Shown here in pieces: positions 1-9,200 of a stretch of DNA of 30,606 bases. The stretch covers positions 1-30,606 of IMG/VR virus record IMGVR_UViG_3300009078_000007, one strand, 5' to 3'. The notes below the pieces were generated by a model. The model searched no databases and had not been told where the DNA came from. It was given only the letters and a program-made list of their open reading frames with translations. Origin of the DNA: a virus. How positions within the stretch are numbered: position 1 is the first letter of the stretch; the number at the start of each line of letters is the position of its first letter. Made by a program: the position numbers and the translations under genes.

Positions 1-194
1 ATGTAGGTTTTTATATTGGCAGTAGTCGTATATTTGGTGTCATTGTCATCTGCGGAATCTTCAACAAGAAAAGAATCAAGAGCGACAAGAGTTGTTTTCT
101 GGTCTTTATCGTGCATCCTGAATGTTGCAGCATAAGCCATACTAAATATACCTATGAGACTTATTACCAATAATACCCACAATGACTTTTTCAT
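1..194 (-). CDS. Secreted fibre-like protein, N-terminal part (runs off left edge)
   Basis: Only the first 64 codons are present. They start at an ATG preceded by AAGGATATAACATT, a reasonable ribosome binding site. Residues 1-23 form a Sec signal peptide: KK, then a long hydrophobic stretch, then an AYA-A cleavage site. The mature start contains FLVEDSADDNDTKYTTTANI, which resembles the short 'D-x-FLVED...TKKITxANL' segments that recur in phage structural and fibre proteins. The gene lies directly after a hairpin/terminator-like structure with almost no room for its own promoter, so it is probably expressed by read-through from the operon. Reading frame and signal peptide are seen directly; a role as a surface or fibre-type protein is inference from a short motif. 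Confidence 0.7.
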   Translation of the reverse strand, partial: MKKSLWVLLVISLIGIFSMAYAATFRMHDKDQKTTLVALDSFLVEDSADDNDTKYTTTANIKTY

Positions 195-212
195 AATGTT
201 ATATCCTTATGC

Positions 213-257
213 TTTTAAAAACGTGGGAGCAGGTAGGAGGAGGGTTCCTGCCCCCAC
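213..257 (-). terminator. Terminator-like hairpin with short U-run
   Basis: On the minus strand an 11-bp stem (GTGGGGGCAGG pairing with CCTGCTCCCAC, one mismatch) encloses a 13-base loop and is followed by GTTTTTAAAA. This fits an intrinsic terminator, though the T-run is short and the stem is not perfect. It sits between two genes of the same orientation, only about 20 bases before the next start codon, so it may attenuate or set an mRNA end rather than stop transcription fully. Confidence 0.5.
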
Positions 258-264
258 TGTGGTC

Positions 265-291
265 CCTTAACCATCACCGGTCTGGTTAAGG
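265..291 (-). repeat. Perfect 9-bp inverted repeat after stop codon
   Basis: CCTTAACCA and TGGTTAAGG form a perfect 9-bp stem around a 9-base loop, six bases after the stop codon of the upstream small gene and just before the terminator-like hairpin. There is no U-run directly behind it, so alone it is not a classical terminator. It could stabilise the 3' end of the message or be a protein-binding site. Confidence 0.55.
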
Positions 292-297
292 CCGAAT

Positions 298-630
298 TTA
301 TTGCAACGGCACAGGTACATAACTATCTATCCATGCCTGATATGCCGCATTATAGTCGGCTTCCAACGTCTGCTTGGCAATTTCCACTTCATACTTGTTT
401 ATAAAGTCTGCAAGCTCATTCTTCATTTTGCGTATCAGACAGGCTTTGGGATCGAGCGTCTGTGTTACTACTCCATTCGCATCAACTACCGTGCAATTCA
501 GAGTACCAACTGCCGCCTGTAATCTTGCTACATAGGCATCTGGGACTGTTATGGAAAGAGTCACATCAGCCGCCCCTACCGGAACTGCCATTGCCAAAGC
601 CAATATCATTGCCAGAAATACTTTATTCAT
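298..630 (-). CDS. Small secreted protein of unknown function (110 aa)
   Basis: The ATG at 630 is chosen because AAGGAG lies 8 bases upstream; an upstream in-frame TTG lies before that site. Residues 1-21 are a Sec signal peptide ending in VGA-A. The mature part starts with a short beta-like segment (VTLSITVPDAYVARLQAAV), contains two cysteines, and ends in an amphipathic helical region (about residues 63-105) rich in K, E, A and Q. No family is recognised. It lies 11 bases after the preceding fibre-like gene and clearly belongs to the same transcript. A spanin or lysis role was considered, but there is no lipobox or second membrane segment. It may be a small partner of the secreted fibre-like proteins beside it, which is inference from position only. 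Confidence 0.75.
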   Translation of the reverse strand: MNKVFLAMILALAMAVPVGAADVTLSITVPDAYVARLQAAVGTLNCTVVDANGVVTQTLDPKACLIRKMKNELADFINKYEVEIAKQTLEADYNAAYQAWIDSYVPVPLQ

Positions 631-641
631 TTTTATTCTCC

Positions 642-2132
642 TTACCAATTCTGTTTCGCTCCAGGGTGGCGGTAAATGTCGAATTTAGAGCTTGTACCTT
701 TGTTATATACAAATCCAGAGTCTATCTGGAACCAACCTTGATTCACAAGGCCACGCTCCTTATAAATCTGGACGGCATTCAAGGGCGGGGCTGTTACTTC
801 GTAAAATTTGAGGTTATCCAGCCAGATTTCTTCGCCTATGGACATACCTATAAAATATATATATGCTGTCGTAGCAGAATTAACTACTGTATATAACTCA
901 AAGGGTATAAAATCTGTAGAAGTAACAGCTAAAGATGAAGCATCTCCAGCAACACTTGAATGTAACACTATAGTAACACTTCCAGCATTAACCTTGGCAA
1001 TTCCTGTCCATTTATATAACTTTTTTATAGTTAGATCAGATGAAAAATCTTTTGCTGAACTTATAAACTGTTTAGTTCCTGCTGAGTTACTCCCATAAGT
1101 AATATGCAAAGCCCCGCTGTCTATCTCAACCAAGTTAGTCCCAAGCTTAGTCCACGATATATCCACCGGATACACCTTGTCCCCAGCATCCAAGGTTACG
1201 CTCGTGCCCGAAGCAATAAACGTAGTCCCCACTACATTGTCAGGCGCACCATCATCGGTGAAGTTACCATCAGTCCTTGCTGAAATCTCATACATCGTAC
1301 CGACTGTCAACGTCCCGCTACTCAATTCAGCCAGCCTCAGATCAGTTAGGGTAAACGCACCCTTGTCCCCTGTACCACCTGAACCACCATTCTGATCGAA
1401 CAGGTTGGTTCCAACGTCTTCATCCCCACCATAAAGCGGAGAGACTAACTCGTTATACTCTCCTAACTTGACATAGCCATAGGCATATTTCCCTGCACTA
1501 TCGTCCAATACAATCAGGTCGCCATTGCTGACTACCCCGGGCTGAGTATTTGGGGAGGTTACTTGTTTTAGGGAACAAGAGGAATAGACGAGGTCGGTGG
1601 ACATAGAGGAGGCTTTGCTCATCTTAACATATATTGAAGTGCAACCAGTGGGAACTTGAAAATAAACATTATAAGTACCGTTGGTTGTCCAGCCTTGGTT
1701 AGCAGGACCTATAATACTTACAGAATGTATGTTATCAGTTATAGTAAGTCTGCAATCACCCTGAACATAATTAGAGATTGTTACTTGCAATCTAAAATAG
1801 CTTAAAGGAACAACTGTTTCATACTGGGTCATGCTGACATTTGCAGTACCATTACTTACCAGCCTCGCCCCATCAGCATGTTCAGTTACATAATTATTCG
1901 CATCTTCTTCGGTAACAGTCCAACTTGTAGGGTTATCCCCTACCCATGCTGAAAAATCGCTGTTACTTAAACCCTCAGCCCCAAGTATCTGCCCGCACCA
2001 CCATGACTGCCCGTCATAGAACGAGCCTCTCATATCCTCGTAGCTTGTCTCATCCTCATAGGATATGCCTATGGACAGGGCAATGGAGGGGATCAGCCAA
2101 AGGGATAGGAGTAAAAGAAATAACTTTTTCAT
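642..2132 (-). CDS. Secreted adhesin/fibre-like protein with two beta-sandwich modules (496 aa)
   Basis: GGGGAG overlaps the stop codon of the upstream gene and lies 7-10 bases before the ATG. Residues 1-20 form a signal peptide (KK, poly-Leu core, IALS). Two regions read like carbohydrate-binding-module or galactose-binding-like jelly rolls. The first (about 45-190) goes from SDFSAWVGDNPTSWTV to TDLVYSSCSLKQV. The second (about 325-450) ends in GEEIWLDNLKFYEV, the usual last strand of such modules ('wiDdv.lye'). Between them is a linker with GGSGGTGDKG. The C-terminus is rich in aromatic residues. The modules suggest binding of glycans or other surface polymers by a tail fibre or a secreted adhesin. 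The domain calls rest on pattern recognition; no catalytic motif is visible. It follows the fibre-repeat gene by two bases. Confidence 0.75.
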   Translation of the reverse strand: MKKLFLLLLSLWLIPSIALSIGISYEDETSYEDMRGSFYDGQSWWCGQILGAEGLSNSDFSAWVGDNPTSWTVTEEDANNYVTEHADGARLVSNGTANVSMTQYETVVPLSYFRLQVTISNYVQGDCRLTITDNIHSVSIIGPANQGWTTNGTYNVYFQVPTGCTSIYVKMSKASSMSTDLVYSSCSLKQVTSPNTQPGVVSNGDLIVLDDSAGKYAYGYVKLGEYNELVSPLYGGDEDVGTNLFDQNGGSGGTGDKGAFTLTDLRLAELSSGTLTVGTMYEISARTDGNFTDDGAPDNVVGTTFIASGTSVTLDAGDKVYPVDISWTKLGTNLVEIDSGALHITYGSNSAGTKQFISSAKDFSSDLTIKKLYKWTGIAKVNAGSVTIVLHSSVAGDASSLAVTSTDFIPFELYTVVNSATTAYIYFIGMSIGEEIWLDNLKFYEVTAPPLNAVQIYKERGLVNQGWFQIDSGFVYNKGTSSKFDIYRHPGAKQNW

Positions 2133-2134
2133 GG

Positions 2135-3226
2135 TTAGCTCCCCTTATTCTCCCATATACCATTGCAACTATCGCACGCCCAATCATAGGTTGTGCCGTC
2201 TATGGTAAAGGTATGGCAGGTAATGGACTCACCCACGGCAGGCTGTTGCGTCCATACTTGGTGGCCGTCAGTTAAAGCTGTCCCGTCCAAGTATATCTTA
2301 GTAGTCGAACCTTCAGGATCTAAGTAGCAGTCAGCAGTACCCCCTGAAGCATCGACAATAAGCAGTTTGAACTTGAGACCTTCGCCAACCGAAGTGTCTG
2401 CGTCAGGGAGAGTAAATATCTGGTCATTTGCTCCGCCCCAATCTTTATTAGTTATCAGGGTATCAGTACATTCAAGAGCGGTCAGAGTAACATTGTCAGC
2501 AGACTTTTCTACCGTATCAAAGCGGAATTGAGCTGTCCCATTGCTGTCTAAATTCCCATCCCCGTCAATAGACATAAATGAGCCAGTGCCTATCGAGTTG
2601 CCCTTGCCCATGTACCACAGGTCATCATCTACAGCATCATTGTCGCTGGTCTGACCCATCCAGAACCATGTATCACCTGTCTGACCATCCTCAAATACAT
2701 ACCCATCTACTGCATTAAAGTAGGTCGATGCTAATATTGGACCTGTTACGTTCATGCCAGCGAACATATCAACTGAGCCATCATCGTTTATGCGGAATCT
2801 CAGGTCCGTTGGAACAGTACCATTGCCATCTCCACCATAGATTTCAAATCTACTACCAGCCTTTAACAGCCAGTCATATTTACCGGCATACCGCCTTTCA
2901 AGAAAAAGACTTACATAGCCATCTGTGTCTCGACCTACGGTGAACAGGTCCGAAATCGATTCAAGATCAGTAAATGTGGCAGGAGCCGGAGTTGTCCCAC
3001 CAATCTCCCCCGGTGCAGCCATCTTTGCCGTGATATTGGCAGGAGTTGTCACCTTGTCTGTAGCTGTTCCAGTTACAGTTTCAGCATCAGTAGCAAGTTC
3101 TACCTCCCCGGCAACTGTCTCTGTGGCAGCTCTTGATGGATAAACCTCAGTCTCTACAGCAATAGCAGGCATCGCTATTAGCATGGAGAAGAATAAAACA
3201 TACGTTATTGATATAAATTTTTTCAT
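2135..3226 (-). CDS. Tail-fibre-repeat protein with N-terminal signal peptide (363 aa)
   Basis: AGGAG lies 7-8 bases before the ATG. Residues 1-23 are a clear Sec signal peptide ending in AIA. The next part, about 30-60, carries the classic phage tail-fibre repeat: AATETVAGEVELATDAETV followed by TDKVTTPANITAK (compare the usual 'ATETVaGiveLATaaE...avTPanl'). The rest is beta-rich with repeated FRI/FRF-DD-G and 'DGDGNLDSNGTAQFRF' motifs, as in fibre shafts, and a C-terminal region with four cysteines. A fibre role is well supported by the repeat. A signal peptide on such a protein is unusual, since phage fibres are normally assembled in the cytoplasm. The neighbours on either side are the giant virion protein and another secreted fibre-like protein. 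Confidence 0.8.
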   Translation of the reverse strand: MKKFISITYVLFFSMLIAMPAIAVETEVYPSRAATETVAGEVELATDAETVTGTATDKVTTPANITAKMAAPGEIGGTTPAPATFTDLESISDLFTVGRDTDGYVSLFLERRYAGKYDWLLKAGSRFEIYGGDGNGTVPTDLRFRINDDGSVDMFAGMNVTGPILASTYFNAVDGYVFEDGQTGDTWFWMGQTSDNDAVDDDLWYMGKGNSIGTGSFMSIDGDGNLDSNGTAQFRFDTVEKSADNVTLTALECTDTLITNKDWGGANDQIFTLPDADTSVGEGLKFKLLIVDASGGTADCYLDPEGSTTKIYLDGTALTDGHQVWTQQPAVGESITCHTFTIDGTTYDWACDSCNGIWENKGS

Positions 3227-3245
3227 TTGCGAACTCCTGTTTACC

Positions 3246-6200
3246 CTATTTCACTGAACCAGACGAAATTTTCCAAGGTGAATACCCTACCACTGAACTT
3301 TTCTTTTTCTTTGGTTTATCATGTTTAAATTGACTTATGGCTGCTGGCTCAAATTGTTTCTTTAATGCCGTGGCGCCCTTGAGTTCATCTCTGGTTTTGT
3401 ATTTTTCAAGAGTCATAAGTAGATAAAGGTTTTTAGATAATTTTTCCAAGAAAGCTATAGTAACGCCAAATGTCAGCAGAGTAAATGGAGTTAAGGCATT
3501 ATACAGAGTCCCCAACTCTCTTATTGCATAATATTTCAGCTTTCCGGCAAAACTGTCTTTATCGTAATCATCAGATGTCAAAGACAAAATAGCTGTTAGA
3601 ATTGCCCCCGTTTCTGCAAACCGGTAAAGTTCTTGAAATTGTTCTCGTGTAAGCCTTTTCTTCGGATTCCCAAGTCTTGTCAGTGTCCGTGCCAATGAAT
3701 TCACATCCTGTATGGTGGAACTGGCAATCGGTATAGCCCATCCTTTGAATTTTGTAATAGCTGCACCCGTTGACGTAGATCCCAAAATACTCTTAGAGCC
3801 TTCGATGTCAAGCCATCTGCCAGCTAATTTTGTAACTTCAGCCAACTTTTTGGGGTCAATTGTCTCTGCCTTAAATTCTTCCCTGGTCATGTTACCCAGG
3901 AGAATATCTTGTTTTGTAACTTTGCGACTCCACTTAAACAGCCCGTACAAAACCATGTTTATATTTTCGCCTATATTCCTCGCAGGCTGCATAACTTCTT
4001 CGAATACTCCTTCTCCAGTAAAAGCTTTGTATTTCTTTAGTATCCGTCTTCCTTTCGGAGTATGTCTTCTTATGTTCGCAAGTATAAGTTTTCTGTTTCC
4101 CAATGCAGGCAATTTTGCAGTTGTCTCACCAACAATAGCTGCCAACTCAAGGGGAATATTAAGAGCGATGTATCGGAGAGAAATCATCTGATTTACAAAC
4201 CTGATTACAGTATCTATTTTGCCACCTTGTTGTATGCCAATATTGAGAGTTCTTCCTTTTTTGTTATTCAGATATTCCTTAACAAATGTTATTAAGCTAT
4301 CATTTAAAAAAATTCCCGTTTTTGTTTTTTCCTTTGGTCTTAAAGCCAAAGCAAGAGTTTCTATTGCAGGAACAGATTCATCAAGTGCCATTTTTTTGAA
4401 AAATTGCTGCATATATATATCTGTGGCTTTGATAATATTTTTAGTAGGGGTTAGTTCTCCGGTTCTGTATAGTGTTTGCCGGAAAAACTTTTTCATCCTT
4501 AGTATCTTGCCTGTTTTGCTGTCAAGTATTTTGAATTGTGCTTCATCTAATTGCCACCTACGCAACAAATCTTTTGCAGCACTTTTAATCCCAGTATCTT
4601 TTAGATCAACCAACATTTCACTTATAGGTCGCTTAGAATGGAAAACATATTTACTGTCAGCAAAGCGAGAGTTTTTCAGTTCTTGATTTATAAGCAACCA
4701 ATTATAGGCTCTGCGGTAAAAATCCTCTATCCCGTCTGCAAGAGCTATTTCTTCTGTAGTTAGTTTTGTTGCGATTTCTATTTTGGCATCTTCTTCCGCT
4801 TCCAAATATTCCATCAATTCTTTTTGACGTGGAATCAATCTTCCAATTATTCCTCTTTTTTTTGATTTTAACGCTAATTTGGCAAGGCTATAGAGCTTTT
4901 CTCTTTCTTTAAAATATTTGAATTGATTTTTAATTTCTGCTGTTTTTATCGTATCAACCATGAAGTTATAGAAGGCATTTTGCTTGGCAAGGGAAGTATC
5001 GTATCTAAATCTGTCAATTTCATGTACCCGAATTTTTGCAAGTTCTGACATTGGAATATCAAATTCTTTTGAAGCTTTTTCTAATACTTCACGTATAGTT
5101 TTTGAACCTGCCCAAAGTGTTTTTTCTATTCCCTTTATCCTTTTTGGAGTTAAGAATTGATCCCCTTTTTCATATTTGCTTAAAATGCCCAAATATTCGG
5201 TTAACTGATTTTTGGTCATGTTTTTGATAGTCGGAAGTTTGTGGAATTTTCGGATATTGTCTTCAGCGATAAAAGCCTTTTCTTTCCTAAGCAATTCCAG
5301 TTCATTCATAGCTTGCTGTCTCTCGACAAATTTTTCAGCAATTGTTTGTTCTCTACCTTCAGGGGTTACAAATATGTTTCCAAGGTAGCGATCTTCTCCA
5401 AACTTCACTTTTATATAATCAATGAACTGTTCAAATTCATAGTTAGACATCAACCGAATATCTTTCCATGATATTTTCTTTAAATCATTATCCGACAAGT
5501 TAAAATAGTCTCTGATAGCTTTGATTTTTTCTCTACGTCTTTTAATAATATCCTTTTCTGCCCCAATTTCGATTGCCCCTCTTTCGCTTTTAAGCACCTT
5601 CTTGGCAGCATCATACGCCCTTAGCATTAAGGGTTTAACTCTGTTCCAAACATCTTTAAGTTCTGCCTTCATATAAGAAACAAAGTCTTTATAAGATTTG
5701 TGCCCTCTCTTGATAGCATCCGCCCCCAACTGAGACAGATCATTTATGAGATCGGACGAACCTTTCTCTGACTTGATATTTTCGAAAAGATTTGCCTTGG
5801 CATCGCCCAGCCTTATGGTGTCAAGCTTCTCACCATTACGCTCAAGAAGGGCCATGCGATCGAGAACAGTCTGATCCCAAATGACAAAATTTGAAGTTTG
5901 TTTTGGTGGGATTAATTCATATTCAGGGTTACGCTTAATAAAGGCTTCGGCTTCCCCTTTGGTATTAAAAACGTTCTCTCCGCCCTGTGGATGTTTTGCA
6001 ACCCACTCAGTTCTGTTACGGCTCCCTGCATCGAGATATTTGTTACCAGGAATACCTATAGAAGCAAGATATTCGGAGGCTTGTGATTGTCCTCCCATCT
6101 TTGCGGACAATTCGTAGTAAATGCGTTCTGGATTTAGGTCTTTTGGTCTCCATACTCCGAATCGGTCATGAAGTGACGCATTTTCTGGATCTTTACCGCT

Positions 6201-9200
6201 CAAGAATGGTGCGTACTCAGTCTTCGCAAGAACTTCCTTTACATACTCACTCTGTTCACTGAGCGGTTTATCCCAATCCAACAGTTTGGGAAGGACATCG
6301 TCAGGAAGTTCGAGGGTGTAGAGAGAACCTTCTTGTATCGGAACCTCTTTTATCTTAGAAAAAACATTGTGTAGCCTCTCCAGGCCACGATCAGCCGCCA
6401 TGTTTTTATTTTCTTTTAGCCCTTTATTCATCAACCAATCGGCAGCCGTCCATGCTAAGTCATGCTCGTACCCCATATCCTCAAGTGCCCAAGCGACATC
6501 GTTTCTTTCAAAGCGATCTATTTGCTTTCCGTCTATTACTATCTTATCAGCTATAGCTCGTTGCAAGGTTTCTTTATAGCTTCTCGCTACCTCTTCTGCC
6601 TCTGCAACATAAAACCCATGCCCATAAGCAGCAGCCCCTTCTCCGGTCCCGATTTTATCCAGTCTTGGCCTGCCATGAGGGTATCCCTTTTCTGGAGGCC
6701 ATACATGAGGCGTACCATGCTTGAGTGCCTGATATTGCTCAAGAGCTTTTACCCTTACTTTCCGTGAAGGCTTGCCCAAGTCACGATCAAAAACCTTACC
6801 GCTCTCAATATCCCTCATTACTCCCTTGGCGGTACGCTTAAACAGGTTTACAAAGGCATCAATCAAGTCTGAGATTTTCTGCAATATCCTGCCAAGAGGC
6901 CCCTTTATGGATCTGTCGCGCAGATTCTCGGTTATGAATACCGCTCTGTCTTCTTCTCCACCAACCTCTCTGTTCCCTGAATCCCACTTACCTTCTTTTT
7001 GCAGTCTCTTGATATGGTTGCTCATAATGGCTTTTTCAATAGAAGAGATATAGCCAAGGTCTTCAAAGAAATGGATTGATTCGTGAGTAGCTGTCCACGG
7101 TTCTTCTCCTGTACCACGGACAAGCTCTATTGAACTATCTTTATATTTTCCGGTAATAAACTCACCCTTTTCCAGCATCTTCCCATGACTGATTAATAAG
7201 TCTGCCTTATTAGGCTCGATCTGCTTTACGCTCCGAACAACAAAACCTTTTCCGTTCTTGTTGCGTACCCATACAGAACCATCGGGAGAAATCCCCATAG
7301 TGGTGTTCTTTAATGGCGGGGCCTTGCGGAGAATATCAAGAAGGGATTCGTCGCCCTTGACTGGTATTGACTTGCCGAATTCGTATTGCTCAGGTTTTAA
7401 TAAATTATCTTCTAATCTTTCGGTGTCTTTATAAGCCCCTGTCTTTGCATCTCCCCTACCGATCTTAATATCCGTTCCTTTGCCTCCCTTGATAAACTCA
7501 TTGATAGTTTCCCGAAGTCGCTCAAGAAAGTCTCTTTTGATTCTGTCTTTTTCTCCTTTGCTTCTGACATTTGACAATTCCTCCGCATATTTATTTAGTT
7601 CATTACTAATTTCACCCTTTGAACCTGCTAATTTTTCAAAAATATCTTTAATTAATGCAGCTTTTTCTGCCACAGTTTTGCTTTTGTTGACATCAATTAT
7701 GTTGCCACCAATAGTCAATTTCTTGGCAGCACCTTCTTGCCCTACAGTGCCGAAAAGTCTTTTTTCTTTTGCTAATTCATTAACAGCATAATCTCTGAGT
7801 TCAGCTCTCTCCATAAGAAGAGGACGCTCGAAAGATTCTGGACCAAATATAACACCGTCTTTAACCTCAACTGTTCCAACAACTTCTCCATTAATATCCT
7901 TAATTAATTGTTCAAGAACCCCTATATTAACCGTCTTTCCTGATCGTTTTACCTTGTCCAGATAACGGATTAAATCAATTTGCATATCCTGATTATCAAG
8001 ATTTTCTCCAATAGTAACTCCCCAATTTTGAGGAATCTCTCTCTTCTCTACTGAATTAAAAATAGTGGGATGCAACCTTGATAAAGCCAAACCCTTTCTG
8101 GCTATATCTCCTTTAAGAGAAATATGGTATTTCTTATTTACATCATCTGCCGTTAAACCATATTCCCTAAAAATAACTGCCGCATCTTCTGGGGAACCAT
8201 TATTCTCAGCTATATTGATTAAGGCTCCCTCATATTTAGCTTCTTCTGCTGTTTTTACTTTTGAAAAACGAACTGGTACTGTTTCTTTCCCCGTTCTTTG
8301 GGCTATATCGTATCTTTGGTGTCCATTTGAAACAAATACTTTACCAGTTTTTGGATCTCTCCATACAGTTAATACTCCGCCGAATTTCTCATCAAATTCT
8401 TCTGCGTCACTTAATTTCCCTGTTACTCCTTTTTCATCTGTAAATCGTTTATACTGCAATGTCTTGGCATCAATAAAAAGGTCTTTAACTGGAAATTTAG
8501 GATCTATGCTTCCCGGTTCCTGGGTAGCTGGCGGGGCAACTGGCTCAGTTTCTTTAGCCTCAGCAGGCATGAACTCTTCTAATGGCCCATAGTCTTTTTC
8601 GTGAAGTTCTGTATAGCGTTCAGGGGTAAGATTACCTTCAGAAAGAGCTTGCTTGATAATTCCTTTATGCCCCTTATTATCTAAAGTCCCAAGTGCAATT
8701 AGTTCTGCTCTTCGTTGTGCAAAACCTTCTAATTGCCCACGTTTTGTTTTGTCCAAACTACGGCTAAGAATAAGTTTATCTTGGCCTGTAATCCCTTTCT
8801 TTTTAAATGTTGCACCAATAATTCGTATTTCGTCATTAATTACTTCTTGTTTAGCATTTTTTAACCGTTCTTGGCCTTCTGGTGATGCAAGCCATTCATC
8901 TCCCCCCATCTCCCACGATTGTTTCTCAGCTTTAGCCTCAGCAGGCTTAACCTCTCCTTCAGCCTCTATGGTTTCAATTCCTTTTGGCCTTGTCCCCGGA
9001 ATTATCGGAGTCATCGGAGGCGGGCCTGTCAGTTTGCCCTCAGAGGCGTCTATGGCCTCCCTGTAAAGGTTTGCTTTTGAAGACGCAATTACCGCATCAT
9101 TAAGCTTGTTCTCCCCTGTAAGCCCGTCTCCCCCAGCATAAGCCTCTTTAGCTTCAGCTTGTAATCTGTCTGATTCAGCGTAAGCCTCGTCTCTCTTAAC

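Noticed and set aside
298-630. Spanin or holin
   Set aside because: There is a cleavable-type signal peptide but no lipobox, no second membrane segment and no coiled-coil typical of Rz-like proteins.
8065-8592. Long open frame on the plus strand (175 codons) inside the giant gene
   Set aside because: It is antisense to the ParB-like and adjoining regions, whose protein is clearly conserved, and it shows no plausible protein pattern. The other plus-strand open frames in the window were judged the same way.
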